A DNA stretch of 64,000 nt from Laspinema sp. D2d (GTDB taxonomy: Bacteria; Cyanobacteriota; Cyanobacteriia; Cyanobacteriales; Laspinemataceae): contig NZ_JAMXFC010000008.1 of NCBI RefSeq assembly GCF_025370755.1, forward strand, positions 124,001 through 188,000, read 5' to 3'. Position 1 is the first letter of the stretch. The number at the start of each line of letters is the position of its first letter. A model generated the notes under the pieces. It was not told the DNA's origin. It did not search any database and saw only the letters and a program-made list of their open reading frames with translations. The translations under genes and the position numbers were made by a program. Positions 46,781 through 58,185 of this stretch are shown piece after piece.

Positions 46781-47731
46781 TCATTCCTTCATCCCCATGA
46801 GAGTGACTTCCCAGACGAGGCGGGGACTGGCATAACTGAGGAGATAACGCCTTGCGCGATCGAGGATATGGAGGGGGTTGGCGTTGAAGGTCCCGCGCTG
46901 TTGGGAGGATAACCAGTATGCCTGTTGCAGATATTCAATCAGCCAGAGTTGGGACTCGGTGTCCAGACTGCGATCGATTTCTTTGGCAATTTCTAGCGCT
47001 TGTTTGGTGGAGAGGGAGGGTTTTAGGGGTTTTTCCAGAAGTTCGGCAGGGATTTCCTGGAGTTTTTCCCAGCAGGCGATCGCCGTTCCCGGAGACCCCT
47101 GCGCCATTGCCAATACTGCTGGATTCTCCAAAATCTGCGGGTATCCCACAGTTGCTAAAACTTCCCTCATCTGTGCCTCGGTGAGGCGATAAAAAGGAAT
47201 TCGCTGACACCGGGAAACTAGGGTGGGGAGGAGAGAATCAATTCCTGGTGCAATTAAAATAATACTCGCTCGTCCCGGTTCTTCCAGGGTTTTGAGTAAT
47301 CCATTGGCAGCACTTTCTTTCATGGTTTGTGCCTCTTCTAGGACCACTACCTTGCGGAGTGCCTCTAATGGATGGCGTCCCAAAAATTCCCCGATTTCAC
47401 GGATTTGTTCAAGGCGAATTTGCGGGGGGGATTTGCGCTTAAACCCGGTTGCTGCCGCTTCGGTGGCGGTGAGCATTTTGCCTTTATCCAGATAGGTGGG
47501 TTCTATCCAGAGTAAATCGGGGTGATTTTCCAGTTTGCGGGTAGAGGGAGGGGTTATGCCGGGATTTCTGGCGGTGAGGAGGAGTTCCAGGAAATACCGC
47601 GCTGCCAAACTGCGACCCACACCGGGAGCACCAGCAAAGAGGTAGGCGGGTGCAATGCGATCGCGGTTAACAGCCTGATTCAGCAGTTCGACTGCCTGGG
47701 GTTGTCCAATGAGTTTAGCAAAAACGGTCAT
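46781..47731 (-). CDS. holB: DNA polymerase III delta' subunit
   Basis: Clamp-loader subunit (316 residues) of the AAA+ fold that works with DnaX and HolA to load the sliding clamp. Features: FAKLIGQPQAVELL at the N-terminus, HPLEALRKVVVLEEAQTMKESAANGLLKTLEEPG (Walker B region) and LVSRCQRIPF (sensor and SRC motif). The Walker A position reads GAPGVGRS (34-41), with Arg in place of the ATP-binding Lys, so it probably does not bind ATP, as in E. coli delta'. The cysteine cluster of the E. coli zinc module is absent. Followed by tRNA-Leu. Confidence 0.88.
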   Translation of the reverse strand: MTVFAKLIGQPQAVELLNQAVNRDRIAPAYLFAGAPGVGRSLAARYFLELLLTARNPGITPPSTRKLENHPDLLWIEPTYLDKGKMLTATEAAATGFKRKSPPQIRLEQIREIGEFLGRHPLEALRKVVVLEEAQTMKESAANGLLKTLEEPGRASIILIAPGIDSLLPTLVSRCQRIPFYRLTEAQMREVLATVGYPQILENPAVLAMAQGSPGTAIACWEKLQEIPAELLEKPLKPSLSTKQALEIAKEIDRSLDTESQLWLIEYLQQAYWLSSQQRGTFNANPLHILDRARRYLLSYASPRLVWEVTLMGMKE

Positions 47732-47806
47732 AAATTTTAGTTTTTAAAATTTAGATGGGAGAGTGCAAAGATAGTAAGAGATGTCCTAGGGTTCAACCGT
47801 TCTATC

Positions 47807-49120
47807 ATGTCAGCGATCGCCCAAACTTTATCCAGTATTCTTGGTTCCGACGGTGTTATCGAGTGGGATAGTCTGGATTCCCCTACTCAACAGCGTCTCC
47901 GTCGCGCTTTTCCGGAGTCTTCCCTGCCGCATTGCATTGCCTATCCCTCAACTCAAGCACAATTCGCTGAGGCGATCGCCGCTATTGCTGCCAGTCGCTG
48001 TGCCTTTGTCCCTGCTGGGTCCTTGAGTAAAATCGATTGGGGTGGGGTTCCTTCGGGGGTGCAAGTGATTCTGAGTACCGCACGTCTGAATCGCCTGATT
48101 GAACACGCTGTCAATGATTTAACGGTGACGGTGGAAGCGGGGATGCGTTTAGCCTCGTTACAGTCTATTCTCGCAGATGCGGGGCAGTTTTTGGCTTTAG
48201 ATCCAGCTTATGGCGATCGCGCGACTTTGGGAGGAATTGTTGCCACTGGGGATACTGGCAGTTGGCGGCAACGGTATGGGGGAGTGCGCGATCAACTGTT
48301 AGGAGTTTCTTTCGTGCGATCGGATGGGGAGTTGGCGAAGGCAGGGGGACGCGTCGTCAAGAATGTGGCGGGATATGATTTGATGAAATTATTCACCGGG
48401 TCTTACGGCACATTGGGGATGATTTGTCAAGTCACATTTCGAGTTTATCCTCAAGCGGAGGCATCGGGTACGGTGATGTTGTCTGGGGATACGGAGGTGA
48501 TCGCCTCTGCGAGTCAAACGTTACTCGCTTCCGCCCTCACGCCAACAGCAGCGGATTTGTTGTCCCCGGGATTGGTGAAGCAACTGGGGAGAGGGGAGGA
48601 AATGGGACTGCTGGTGCGTTTTCAAAGTGTAGCAGAAAGTGTGCAAGAACAATCGGCGCGACTCATATCTGTGGGGGAAACGTTAGGATTAAAGGGGACT
48701 TGTCATACGCAGAAGGACGAGGCGGATTTATGGCAAGGATTGAGAGAACGAATGCAACCGGCTGACACAGAAGGGGCGATCGCCTGCAAAATGGGAGTAC
48801 GTCCTACAGAAGCAGTGGCAGCTTTATCGAAATTTGCGGCACTTTCTGAGGGTATTGGGTTGGGTCAAATTCATGTCAGTAGTGGGTTGGGTTGGTTGCG
48901 GTTTGGGGAGGGGATACAGAAGGAGTCGGTTTTATCGATGCGGCAATTCTGTCAATCTTCTGGGGGGTTTTTGAGTGTGATGGTTGCACCGATCGCCTTT
49001 AAAAATCAGGTTGATGTTTGGGGATATCAGGGAAATGCTCTTGAGGTGATGCGGAAGATTAAGCAGCAGTTTGATTCAGATAATATTTTAAGTCCTCATC
49101 GATTTATTGGGGGAATTTAA
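47807..49120 (+). CDS. glcE: Glycolate dehydrogenase FAD-binding subunit GlcE
   Basis: FAD-binding subunit (437 residues) of the glycolate dehydrogenase that oxidises photorespiratory glycolate to glyoxylate. The PCMH-type FAD domain is shown by the fold text VTVEAGMRLASLQSILADAGQFLALDP, GDRATLGGIVATGDTGSWR, YGGVRDQLLGVSFV and GGRVVKNVAGYDLMKL. The C-terminal FAD-linked domain ends in SDNILSPHRFIGG. glcF follows after 70 bases, so the two are likely co-transcribed. glcD is not in the window. Confidence 0.9.
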   Translation: MSAIAQTLSSILGSDGVIEWDSLDSPTQQRLRRAFPESSLPHCIAYPSTQAQFAEAIAAIAASRCAFVPAGSLSKIDWGGVPSGVQVILSTARLNRLIEHAVNDLTVTVEAGMRLASLQSILADAGQFLALDPAYGDRATLGGIVATGDTGSWRQRYGGVRDQLLGVSFVRSDGELAKAGGRVVKNVAGYDLMKLFTGSYGTLGMICQVTFRVYPQAEASGTVMLSGDTEVIASASQTLLASALTPTAADLLSPGLVKQLGRGEEMGLLVRFQSVAESVQEQSARLISVGETLGLKGTCHTQKDEADLWQGLRERMQPADTEGAIACKMGVRPTEAVAALSKFAALSEGIGLGQIHVSSGLGWLRFGEGIQKESVLSMRQFCQSSGGFLSVMVAPIAFKNQVDVWGYQGNALEVMRKIKQQFDSDNILSPHRFIGGI

Positions 49121-49190
49121 GAGGGCGGTTAACATTTGCAAGAGAACCTCTTCAGGCGTTACTACGAACATTGGAAAATATATTGAGTTG

Positions 49191-50591
49191 ATGAATATGC
49201 AACCTGTTGAATCTACTATTGCCGCTAAATCTAGTAATTTTTTGGGTCAGAATCCGCATTTGAATGAGTTAAGCGAGTCGGAAGTGTTGCCGGGATTTGA
49301 TGCCAAACATCCACCGGATCCGAAATTGATTGATACTTGTGTTCATTGTGGCTTTTGTTTGTCTACTTGTCCCAGTTATCGGGTGATAGGGAAAGAAATG
49401 GATTCGCCGCGAGGGCGGATTTATTTAATGGATGCGATCGCCACCGGGGAAGCACCTCTGGCAGAGGGAACCGTAGAGCATTTTGATACTTGTTTGGGAT
49501 GTTTAGCTTGTGTCAGCACTTGTCCCTCGGGGGTGCAATATGATAAATTGCTGGCGGCAACTCGTCCTCAAGTTGAGCGTAATTATGAACGTTCCCTAGG
49601 CGATCGCGTGATTCGTAGTCTCATTTTTAACTTATTTCCCTATCCCAACCGTCTGCGTCCTTTATTAGTTCCCCTTTATGTTTACCAAAAGTTGGGAATG
49701 AATAAATTAGTGCGTCAGACGGGTTTATTAAAGAAATTCTCCCCCCGATTGGCAGCAATGGAGTCAATTTTACCCAATATTACGGGAGAGTTTTTTAAGG
49801 GAAATTATCCCGATGTGATTCCGGCACAAGGAGAGAAACGGTATCGGGTGGGGATGTTACTCGGATGTGTACAGCGGTTATTTTTTAATCCCGTCAATGA
49901 GGCAACGGTAAGGGTTTTAACTGCCAATGGCTGTGAGGTGGTGATTCCCGAAGGACAAGGCTGTTGTGCGGCGTTACCGGCACACCAGGGACAAGAAGAA
50001 CAGGCACAGGCGATCGCTCGTCAAATGATTGATAGTTTTGAAGGCACTGAGGTTGATTATATCATTATTAATGCCGCTGGATGTGGTCATACCTTAAAAG
50101 AATATGGTCATATTCTCCAGGATGACCCCAATTATCGAGAGAAAGCACAAGCTTTTGCAAATCAGGTTAAAGATGTGCAAGAATTCCTGGCAATGGTGGG
50201 GTTAACGGCTCAACTTTCTCCCCTAACGGATGGGAAATTAACCGTGGTGTATCAGGATGCTTGTCATCTTTTACATGGTCAAAAAATTAGTCAGCAACCG
50301 CGCCAAATTCTTAAACAAATTCCCGGGGTTGAACTGAAAGAACCGCTTGATGCAGCGTTATGTTGTGGCAGTGCGGGGGTCTATAATATGCTCCAGCCGG
50401 AGGTATCGGAAGAGTTGGGTCAGCAAAAAGTGCAAAATTTACTCAATACCGGGGCCGAATTAATTGCTTCTCCCAATCCCGGTTGTGCGTTACAAATTCA
50501 AAAGCATTTGCAGTTAGAGGGGAAAGATATCCCGTTGATGCACCCGATGGAATTATTAGATTTATCCATTCGGGGGGTGCGGTTGAAATAG
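49191..50591 (+). CDS. glcF: Glycolate dehydrogenase iron-sulfur subunit GlcF
   Basis: Iron-sulfur subunit (466 residues) that carries electrons from the flavin subunits to the membrane quinone pool. Two 4Fe-4S ferredoxin motifs: Cys50, 53, 56 and 60 in CVHCGFCLSTC and Cys101, 104, 107 and 111 in CLGCLACVSTC. Two CCG domains follow, with GCVQRLFF...GCCAAL and DACHLLHGQ...LCCGSAG. ATG at 49191 is chosen; an in-frame GTG/ATG chain upstream would overlap glcE. Complete and next to glcE. Confidence 0.92.
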   Translation: MNMQPVESTIAAKSSNFLGQNPHLNELSESEVLPGFDAKHPPDPKLIDTCVHCGFCLSTCPSYRVIGKEMDSPRGRIYLMDAIATGEAPLAEGTVEHFDTCLGCLACVSTCPSGVQYDKLLAATRPQVERNYERSLGDRVIRSLIFNLFPYPNRLRPLLVPLYVYQKLGMNKLVRQTGLLKKFSPRLAAMESILPNITGEFFKGNYPDVIPAQGEKRYRVGMLLGCVQRLFFNPVNEATVRVLTANGCEVVIPEGQGCCAALPAHQGQEEQAQAIARQMIDSFEGTEVDYIIINAAGCGHTLKEYGHILQDDPNYREKAQAFANQVKDVQEFLAMVGLTAQLSPLTDGKLTVVYQDACHLLHGQKISQQPRQILKQIPGVELKEPLDAALCCGSAGVYNMLQPEVSEELGQQKVQNLLNTGAELIASPNPGCALQIQKHLQLEGKDIPLMHPMELLDLSIRGVRLK

Positions 50592-50723
50592 GAGGATGCG
50601 TGCGTCAGAATGTAGAGGTCCTGATGGTAGGAATAAGTTAGATTCTGACGCACCCTTGAGGGCTAAAAAATCAGCAACATCATTAATAGTAGACACCTGT
50701 CAGCGCGGGTTGAGGAAATTGGG

Positions 50724-51290
50724 TTAAGTCAACTCTTTGATCAGTTTTTCTAACTCGTTGCGGAGTTGGCGGGTATTGGGGTTGGTGGGTTCGATTTCCA
50801 GGGACTTATCAAAGGCGAGGAGGGCTTGTTGCAGCAGGGGAATAGCTTCGTTAGGACTGGGTTTTTCTCCAGCAAAAAGGATGAGGGACCCGCCAAAATT
50901 CAGCCAGCCACTGGCTTCGGTTCTCTCTCCCCAATTGCCATCCCCCGTGAGTGCGCGGCGACAGGATTCTACAGCGTCTTGATAGCGATCGAGTTGCAGG
51001 AGGGCGACACAGCGGTTAGTTAATCCGAGGGAATAGTCGGGTTTGAGGGTAACAGCCCGATCGCAAGCGGCGATCGCCTCGCTGAAGCGCTGTTGTTCCA
51101 CCAAAGTGCTACATTCGTTTCCCCAGGCGTTATAGGTGTTTTCGGGGGTTTGGGCAATTTCCACAGTGGCATTCACCCCCCACTCGGCGTCAAGTTCCGA
51201 ATAAGGGGCAGTAGTCGCAAAGACTGGCATTTCCAGACACAGACAAGCTGCTGCCGTGAGGAGTCCAGATCCAAGGAGATGGAGTTTCAT
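50724..51290 (-). CDS. Exported TPR-repeat protein
   Basis: Protein of 188 residues with an N-terminal signal peptide (MKLHLLGSGLLTAAACLCLEMPVFA, cleavage likely after about residue 25). Three or so tetratricopeptide repeats follow, with the W/N-x2-G-x2-L and A-x3-Y pattern, e.g. FSEAIAACDRAVTLKPDYSLG and RYQDAVESCRRALTGDGNWG. Four cysteines are spread through the repeats. ATG at 51290 starts the signal peptide; upstream in-frame residues do not look like one. A periplasmic protein-protein adaptor is likely; partner unknown. Confidence 0.8.
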   Translation of the reverse strand: MKLHLLGSGLLTAAACLCLEMPVFATTAPYSELDAEWGVNATVEIAQTPENTYNAWGNECSTLVEQQRFSEAIAACDRAVTLKPDYSLGLTNRCVALLQLDRYQDAVESCRRALTGDGNWGERTEASGWLNFGGSLILFAGEKPSPNEAIPLLQQALLAFDKSLEIEPTNPNTRQLRNELEKLIKELT

Positions 51291-51673
51291 TGTTACGATT
51301 TGTGAACGGAGGAGTTTACTTTGACTATGAAACCACACCTGTTACCTAAAATGTCAAGTTTAATGATAAAATTTTATCCCCTTTTTCTCTGATTAGAGAA
51401 AGTTATGGCCTGGGGTGAGGATCACTTATATAATCTGTTTAAATCCTGGTGACCCTAAAATTTAGGGGCTAAACCGGAATTGCCCTACCCAGGATCGGGG
51501 AAATGCTGCCCGATCCTGGACCCTGAGTGTAAAAAATAACGACTGTATCAGTCGCTAATCTGTGGAGTGAGATAAAAAGGTTTCGATCGCCCAGTACACA
51601 GAGGCGGATCAGAGTGGCGATCGCGCTTTTAAGGGGTCAGGTTAGGAATGAGTGAGATTCCGGTGGGAATAGC
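51291..51673. other. Gene-free stretch with a perfect stem
   Basis: No coding region. The arms CCAGGATCGGG (51489-51499) and CCCGATCCTGG (51509-51519) form a perfect 11-bp stem with a 9-base loop. No T-run follows on either strand. It is 155 bases past the stop of the small minus-strand gene at 51674. Confidence 0.5.
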
Positions 51674-51874
51674 TTACGCACTCACTTGGAGCCATCCGCG
51701 ACGGACCGCATAGAATAAGCGATGCACGAGCAACGCATCCTCCCGACTCAAGGCGTTATTGAGTAACGCAACCTGAAGGCTATGCTGTTCGATCGCAGTC
51801 AGTTTCCCAGAAAACCAGGCTTGTGCGAACAAGTCAGTGAGGTTATCTTCCAGATTCAGAGTAGGTGCAGGCAT
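51674..51874 (-). CDS. Small conserved cyanobacterial protein, unknown function
   Basis: Product of 66 residues. The text LFAQAWFSGKLTAIEQHSLQVALLNNALSREDALLVHRLFYAVRRGWLQV follows a pattern of short cyanobacterial proteins I recall (AxxSGxLT...L..ALL...L.......RL..AVRRGWL). It is all helical with no signal or membrane span. The ATG has no clear ribosome site. No function known. Confidence 0.65.
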   Translation of the reverse strand: MPAPTLNLEDNLTDLFAQAWFSGKLTAIEQHSLQVALLNNALSREDALLVHRLFYAVRRGWLQVSA

Positions 51875-52074
51875 AAGTTTGGATTCAACTCTACTGTGTT
51901 TCTAGTTTGCAGCAAGGGGTGAAGGTGAGCGGTGATTTGAGTATTACCCACCCCTTAGATTAATCACTTACAGTTGTGATTCAAATCGCACCCCATTGCG
52001 ATCGCCTGTAGTTATCCCCCTAGGTTAGGACCCAGTAAACCCCAGATCCTAACCCACTGACCCTTTCTCCTGGA

Positions 52075-53451
52075 TTACTCCGGCAGCATTTCCAAACAGA
52101 GTTGACGGAAATGATCCCCGCGTTGCTCAAAGTTTTGATATTGATCAAAACTGGCACAAGCTGGAGATAGGAGGACTACCTGTGCCTCCAATTCTTCCGC
52201 TAATTCGGCCCCGCGAATGACCGCCCGTTCCATACCATAAACGATTTCATAGCGGGGATTTCCCACTTGTTCTAAGCGTTTGGCAAAGGCATCGGCAGCA
52301 TCGCCAATCAGCAGCACTTGGGCAACTTTCGCTTCGATGGTTTGTAACCACCCGGTATCATCCCCTTCTTTCGCTTCACCCCCGGCAATTAAAATCACTG
52401 GCGCAGCCACGGAGGCTAATCCCACTTGTGCCGCATCATAATTGGTGGCTTTACTATCATTAATAAAGTCAATGCTATGCCAAGTACGAATCAGTTCTAA
52501 GCGATGAGAAACACCAGGGAAGTTGGCAACCGCATCGGCGATCGCCGCTTTATCAATTCCCGCCAAGCGCGCCACACCCACTGCCATCAGCAGATTCGTG
52601 AGGTTATGTTCCCCGGGCATTTTCAAGGCATCAACGGGGACGACTGCCTCGCCCATTGCCACCGCCCAACCGTCTTCAATATAGACGCCTTTATCGGGAT
52701 TTCCTAATAACTCACTTTTACCTTTGATGCTCGTCCAGCAGGCATTCGGCCAGCGATCGCTTAAACTTTTTCTCAAGTAGGGGTCATCCCCATTTAATAC
52801 TTTTTGCTGCGATCGCTCCAACAGAGATGCCTTAATATTAAAATAATTTTCTAACGTACCGTGACGGCTCAAATGATCCGGCGTAAAAGTCGTCCACACT
52901 CCAATTTGCGGCGCTACGGTTTCGGATGCTTCGACTTGATAGCTACTAATTTCCGCAATCACCCAATCTGGGTACTCAGGGGTTGCCCGGTCCTCGTCAA
53001 ATCCTTTTAACGCCAACTCCGTCGCGGCATATCCAATATTGCCACAAGCCGGTGCATTGAGTCCGGCAGCCTGAAAAATTGCAGCAATTAAAGCGGTAGT
53101 CGTCGTTTTTCCATTGGTTCCCGTAATCCCCACCCAAGGACAAGCGTTGAGATTGCGCCACGCTAATTCCATTTCCCCCAGGGTTGTAATTCCCATCTGT
53201 CGCGCCTTCACCAAGGCGGGAAGATCCCAGGGAACCCCTGGACTGACAACCACCCAATCCAAAGACTTTTCCGGTTCAAAGGACTGATTAAGGTGTACCT
53301 GGATACCATCAGCAGCCAACAATTGTTGTTGTTGTCGCAAGGCATCATTGTCTGAGCGATCGCTCAAGGTGACATCCCATCCTTGCTTTTTTAATAACCG
53401 CGCTGCGGCAACCCCTGACCGTCCTAGTCCAATGATATGAGCCTTTGGCAT
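52075..53451 (-). CDS. murD: UDP-N-acetylmuramoylalanine--D-glutamate ligase
   Basis: Cytoplasmic Mur ligase (458 residues) that adds D-glutamate to UDP-MurNAc-L-Ala in peptidoglycan synthesis. The N-terminal domain begins [19 protein letters not shown], the P-loop is [12 protein letters not shown] (about 109-119), the [10 protein letters not shown] motif of MurD lies near 330 and [22 protein letters not shown] near 440. All are intact and length is typical. It lies downstream of glyS on the same strand with a 146-base gap. Confidence 0.96.
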   Translation of the reverse strand: MPKAHIIGLGRSGVAAARLLKKQGWDVTLSDRSDNDALRQQQQLLAADGIQVHLNQSFEPEKSLDWVVVSPGVPWDLPALVKARQMGITTLGEMELAWRNLNACPWVGITGTNGKTTTTALIAAIFQAAGLNAPACGNIGYAATELALKGFDEDRATPEYPDWVIAEISSYQVEASETVAPQIGVWTTFTPDHLSRHGTLENYFNIKASLLERSQQKVLNGDDPYLRKSLSDRWPNACWTSIKGKSELLGNPDKGVYIEDGWAVAMGEAVVPVDALKMPGEHNLTNLLMAVGVARLAGIDKAAIADAVANFPGVSHRLELIRTWHSIDFINDSKATNYDAAQVGLASVAAPVILIAGGEAKEGDDTGWLQTIEAKVAQVLLIGDAADAFAKRLEQVGNPRYEIVYGMERAVIRGAELAEELEAQVVLLSPACASFDQYQNFEQRGDHFRQLCLEMLPE

Positions 53452-53597
53452 ACTTTTATGGATCGTATTTTTTCAAAGTCTAACCTTCATCTTACCGTTT
53501 CTTGTTCTGTCTACAGGGGGTTTTCTCTGCAAAAAGATTTCCGGCAACAACCCGCAAAGGTTTAAACCCCTGCTGGCTGTTGCCACTGTTCCCGGTA

Positions 53598-55760
53598 CTA
53601 TTGGGGCTTGACAATCGGACCAAAATCCGCCAAAACCCGAGCGTGATTTCGCAGTAAACCGATGGAGTTGAGGCGATTGCGGCGGATTTCTGGATCGGGA
53701 TCCATAACCAGTACGCTGTCCTCCCCATCAAAAAACTGGCTGACGACGGGGGTAATTTCTGCTAAGGCATCTACCAACTGCTGATAGTTGCGCTGCGATC
53801 GCGCTGCTTGGGTGGTGGGCATTAACCGGATTAAGGCATCATAAAACCCTTGTTCTGAGGATTTTTGGAACAATTCGGGTTTGAGCACTTGAGTTGGATC
53901 TAAAACCGTTGTCTCCAAATCCCCCTGTTTCGCCAATCTTGCGGACCGATTCACAGTTTCATAGATGGTATCCAAACTGCCATTCTTGCGGATGGATTGG
54001 AGGAATAAAGCGCGATCGCGAACGTCCAAGACATCCTCTAAAGCCCGTTGGCTATATTCCGGGTCTTCTTCCCCCAAAACGGCATTCACCAAGTCATAAT
54101 CAATGCCTCGTTCCTCTTGCAACAGGGTCCGAATCCGTTGTAAGAAAAACTCTTGTAATTGGGAGAGCAATTCTGGGGAAGTTTTCGGATGGCTGGCCGT
54201 AAACAAACCGGCTATTTTCCCGAGTAATTCCCCTAAGTTTAAGGGTAAATTCGCCGTCCAAGTTAGATTAATCACCGCATTAGCCGCCCGTCGCAGGGCA
54301 AAGGGGTCCGATGAACCCGTGGGAATCATGCCCAAGCCAAAAATACTGACTAACGTATCTAATTTGTCTGCTAATCCCACCACTTGACCCACCGGAGTTT
54401 CGGGTAATTTATCCCCCGCATTTCGGGGTAAATAATGTTCATAAATAGCGGTGGCGATGGCTTCCGATTCCCCACAGGCCCGGGCATATTTTTCTCCCAT
54501 GACCCCTTGGAGTTCTGGGAATTCATAGACCATTTGGGTGACTAAATCGGCTTTACAGAGTAAAGTCGCCCGAGCAATTTCCTCTTTTTGTTCGCCCTGA
54601 ATTTGCAATTGTTCCGTAATCAAAGCGGCGACCTGACAGAGGCGATCAACCTTCTGGCGCATTGAGCCTAAATCTTCCTGGAAGGTGACTTCTTCTAATT
54701 TGGGCAGGTAGGCTTCTAGGGGTTTAGCCCGGTCGGTTTCATAGAAAAATTGCCCATCGGCTAATCGGGCGCGAATGACTCGTTCATTGCCTAACCCAAT
54801 CAGTTCAGATTTGGCCGGGTCACCGTTAGAAATGGTAATGAAATAAGGGAGAAGTTCGGGGGATTTACCGGAGGTTTCTGCGGATTTCAAGACGGGAAAG
54901 TACCGCTGATGGCTGACCATGACTGTGGTAATCACTTCAGCGGGTAAAATGAGAAACTCTTCATCAAACTTACCTAAAACTGCCGTCGGCCATTCCACTA
55001 AATTGGTAACTTCTTGGAGTAAATCCGGGGAAATATCGGCAGTTCCTCCGACTTTTTCGGCTGCCGCTTTTACTTGGTCTTGAATAATAGCTTGACGGCG
55101 GTCCGGATCTACGGAAACAAACGCCTTTTCTAAGGATTTGACGTAATCGGCGGCGGTGGCAATTTCCACAGGTTGAGGATGTAAGACGCGATGACCCGAG
55201 GAAATGCGATCGCTGGTGAGACTTTCGGACCCGTTGTCCAGTTGAATCGGCAAAATATCCTGGTCAAATAGGGCCACCAACCAGCGCAAGGGGCGAGAAA
55301 ACCTCATTTCTCCATTCCCCCAGCGCATGAGGCGTTTGCCTTCGAGTTTGCTAATCCATTGCGGAATCAGTTCCTGGAGAATGTCGGTGGTGAGACGTCC
55401 GGTGATAGTTTTCCGCAGGAATACAAAATCCCCTTTATCCGTGGGGCGAATTTCCAACGCATCGAGTTCCACCCCTTGTTTTTTAGCAAATCCTTCCGCC
55501 GCTTTGGTAGGTTTGCCGTCTTTATAGGCAGCGGAGGCGGGAGGGCCTTTAATGTCTTCCTCGCGATCGTCTTGTTGAACCGGCAACCCTTCTATCACCA
55601 CCGCTAACCGGCGAGGCGTGCCGTAAACATAAACTGCGTCATTTGTCAAGAACTGTTCAGCGAGGGAGTCGGGAATGCGCGATCGCCATTGGGTAATAGC
55701 GCTTTCGAGAAACCCTGCGGGTAATTCTTCTGTACCGACTTCTAATAGAAAGGTAGCCAT
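53598..55760 (-). CDS. glyS: Glycyl-tRNA synthetase beta subunit
   Basis: Beta chain (720 residues) of the alpha2-beta2 glycyl-tRNA synthetase. The start [22 protein letters not shown], the [14 protein letters not shown] and HQRYFPVLK motifs, the HD-like middle region ([26 protein letters not shown]) and the [15 protein letters not shown] stretch identify it. The tail ([16 protein letters not shown]) is the tRNA-binding anticodon arm. The alpha subunit gene (glyQ) is not adjacent. Transcribed before murD. Confidence 0.96.
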   Translation of the reverse strand: MATFLLEVGTEELPAGFLESAITQWRSRIPDSLAEQFLTNDAVYVYGTPRRLAVVIEGLPVQQDDREEDIKGPPASAAYKDGKPTKAAEGFAKKQGVELDALEIRPTDKGDFVFLRKTITGRLTTDILQELIPQWISKLEGKRLMRWGNGEMRFSRPLRWLVALFDQDILPIQLDNGSESLTSDRISSGHRVLHPQPVEIATAADYVKSLEKAFVSVDPDRRQAIIQDQVKAAAEKVGGTADISPDLLQEVTNLVEWPTAVLGKFDEEFLILPAEVITTVMVSHQRYFPVLKSAETSGKSPELLPYFITISNGDPAKSELIGLGNERVIRARLADGQFFYETDRAKPLEAYLPKLEEVTFQEDLGSMRQKVDRLCQVAALITEQLQIQGEQKEEIARATLLCKADLVTQMVYEFPELQGVMGEKYARACGESEAIATAIYEHYLPRNAGDKLPETPVGQVVGLADKLDTLVSIFGLGMIPTGSSDPFALRRAANAVINLTWTANLPLNLGELLGKIAGLFTASHPKTSPELLSQLQEFFLQRIRTLLQEERGIDYDLVNAVLGEEDPEYSQRALEDVLDVRDRALFLQSIRKNGSLDTIYETVNRSARLAKQGDLETTVLDPTQVLKPELFQKSSEQGFYDALIRLMPTTQAARSQRNYQQLVDALAEITPVVSQFFDGEDSVLVMDPDPEIRRNRLNSIGLLRNHARVLADFGPIVKPQ

Positions 55761-56120
55761 ATCGGATCGTACTCTAAAGGACTAGAGGTCACTTGTGCCT
55801 TCCAACTGAAGCCAACAGCCAACCCCATTCAACAACTCTTTCTAAGAATACGCCAAGAAAGCCCCTGGATTCTACCCACCCCTCCCACTCTAGGCCGGAA
55901 CCCCCCGAAACGGGATATTTGCGTGAAATACTGAGAAATTCAGGTTTTTTTTGGCCCCAATCTTGGGAGTGAAAATGTTATTGTAGAACAGATTATCCCA
56001 ACCGTAGCGATTTTTAAACCCAGTCCGAGATTCTCAAAGCTCAAAGTTTTTAAAACAGCAGTAATCACCCGGGGTTTTTTAAGCGCGAATCCGGTTAAAT
56101 TAGAAAAGACAAATGGTTGT
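55761..56120. other. Intergenic region between divergent glyS and histidine kinase genes
   Basis: No gene seen. This region must hold two divergent promoters. The only structured spots are short: CCCCAATCTTGGG at about 55954-55966 and several T-tracts. No confident -35/-10 pair was found. Confidence 0.35.
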
Positions 56121-58145
56121 ATGGCGGTTCATTTGAAAGATGTTGGAGAAGTTAAAAATACCCTATTGGGAATCCGGACTTACCTTCCGGTGGGATTAAC
56201 TTTACTCGTGGGTTTGTCACTGTCGGCGATCGCTGCTACGGGCGTGTATGAATGGGAACGAAGATCCGCCCAAGACAACTTAGCCCAACGCCGGGAAACC
56301 GTGACTGTCACCTTAAAAAGTGATATCGAGGAATATCTTCAAGTGACCCGATCGCTGGGCGCATTATATGATATTTCCGGCCCGGTGACTGAAGAAAATT
56401 TTCAGCGGTTTTCCCAATCTTTTTTGGAGAATTACCCCGGAATTTTTGGGATGGCATGGATAGAAAAAGTACCTAGGTTACAACGGAGGGCTTTTGAGGA
56501 AAAAATGCAAGCCCAAGGGAAAGAAAATTACCAGATTCGCGATCGCGCCCCTGATGGCAACTTAGTCCCGGCTGGCGATCGCCTAGAATATTTTCCCATT
56601 ATCTATGGACAGCCCAGCAGTCGCTATCAAGGAGATCTATTGGGACTGGATCCTAGTTATGACCCCAAGGTTAAGGCTGCAATCACCCAGGGAAAAAATC
56701 AGGGAGAAATCGTACTAACGGAACGATTTAAGTTAGCCGATGGCAAGACTTATGGGGTAGCAATGTTTCGCCCGGTTTATGAAGGGGGCGATCGGCCCGA
56801 GGGCATCTTTGATCGCCGCAATGCCTTTAGGGGAATGACTTACACAGTCTATAGTCTCTCCAATTTGTTAGAAAAGTCCCTGGGCGGATTAAACCTCAAT
56901 CACCTAGATTTTTACTTAATTGACCGGGCAGGGGAACCTCATAATCAAGTCCTCATCTTTTATGACTCTAGCACCCATCGATTTATTGCTGATACCCGTC
57001 TGAAACCCCCCGAACCCATCTCTCGGGAGTCTTTGTGCTACAAAAATCCTAACCTTTGTACCCAGACCCTTCAGATTGCCGATCGCCAATGGACTCTATT
57101 ACTTCGTCCTACCTCCACCTTTGAAGGCTTCATGGAGAGCACCATTGCCACCCTGACGATCGGCTTGTTACTCACAGGTATTATCGCCATTTATTTAGGA
57201 CTCTCTATCCGCCGAACTACGGACTTAGAAGCCGCGATGCAAAAATTGCAAACCACCCAAGGGCAACTGATTCAAGCGGAGAAAATGTCCTCTATTGGTC
57301 AATTAGTAGCCGGAGTGGCCCATGAAATAAATAACCCCGTGAGTTTTATCTACGGCAATGTTAATCATGCCGATGAATATGTAAAAGACTTACTGTTATT
57401 GCTGGATCTCTATCAACAACATTATCCTGAACCCGTAGCAGAAATTCAACAAGAAGCCGAAGCCATCGACGTAGATTTTCTGATAGAAGATTTACCCAAA
57501 ACCATCAAATCCATGATGGTCGGGGCAGAACGAATTCAAAATATCGTCTTGAGCTTGCGAAATTTTTCCCGCACCGATGAAGCCGAAATCAAGGCCGTAG
57601 ACATTCATCAAGGGCTGAATAGTACCTTAATGATTTTGCAACATCGCCTGAAAGCCACCGCCGGACATCAGGCCATTCAGGTGGTCAAAAAATACGGGAA
57701 TTTACCCTTAGTAGAGTGCTATCCGGGACAACTGAATCAGGTCTTTATGAATCTTCTAGCTAATGCAATTGATGCGTTAGAAGACACCCTGGCTCAAACC
57801 TCTTCCAAAGACTATATCCCTACCCTCACCCTCTGTACCGAAGTCTTGCAAAAAAGTCCAAAGGAAACCTCCACTGAGGGGGCAGCGGTCAACCCCGAGT
57901 TCATCGTGATTTGGATTGAGGATAATGGAGCGGGAATTCCTCCAGAGATTATCCCCAATATTTTCAATCCATTTTTTACGACTAAACCCATTGGTAAAGG
58001 AACCGGATTAGGGCTTTCAATTAGCTACCAAATTATTGTTGAAAAACATTTAGGCAAGTTAAACTGTTTTTCAAAACTGGGAAAAGGAACCGAATTCCAG
58101 ATTCAACTTCCGGTGAGTCAAACTGGGCAAACCAACCCGTCATAA
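56121..58145 (+). CDS. CHASE-domain sensor histidine kinase
   Basis: Membrane sensor kinase (674 residues). One span at about 20-40, an extracytoplasmic CHASE ligand-binding domain (about 65-250, with [18 protein letters not shown] and [10 protein letters not shown]), a second span at about 340-362, and a kinase module. The phosphoacceptor is His401 in [11 protein letters not shown] box [16 protein letters not shown]1 box [12 protein letters not shown] and G2 box [12 protein letters not shown] are complete. It is of the HPK4/cyanobacterial type with a long coiled region between the H and N boxes. No response regulator is next to it, so it is an orphan kinase. ATG at 56121 lacks a clear ribosome site. 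Confidence 0.92.
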   Translation: MAVHLKDVGEVKNTLLGIRTYLPVGLTLLVGLSLSAIAATGVYEWERRSAQDNLAQRRETVTVTLKSDIEEYLQVTRSLGALYDISGPVTEENFQRFSQSFLENYPGIFGMAWIEKVPRLQRRAFEEKMQAQGKENYQIRDRAPDGNLVPAGDRLEYFPIIYGQPSSRYQGDLLGLDPSYDPKVKAAITQGKNQGEIVLTERFKLADGKTYGVAMFRPVYEGGDRPEGIFDRRNAFRGMTYTVYSLSNLLEKSLGGLNLNHLDFYLIDRAGEPHNQVLIFYDSSTHRFIADTRLKPPEPISRESLCYKNPNLCTQTLQIADRQWTLLLRPTSTFEGFMESTIATLTIGLLLTGIIAIYLGLSIRRTTDLEAAMQKLQTTQGQLIQAEKMSSIGQLVAGVAHEINNPVSFIYGNVNHADEYVKDLLLLLDLYQQHYPEPVAEIQQEAEAIDVDFLIEDLPKTIKSMMVGAERIQNIVLSLRNFSRTDEAEIKAVDIHQGLNSTLMILQHRLKATAGHQAIQVVKKYGNLPLVECYPGQLNQVFMNLLANAIDALEDTLAQTSSKDYIPTLTLCTEVLQKSPKETSTEGAAVNPEFIVIWIEDNGAGIPPEIIPNIFNPFFTTKPIGKGTGLGLSISYQIIVEKHLGKLNCFSKLGKGTEFQIQLPVSQTGQTNPS

Positions 58146-58185
58146 CCCAGAGCGATCGCCCCGTTGTCATCACCGAACCCAGGGA

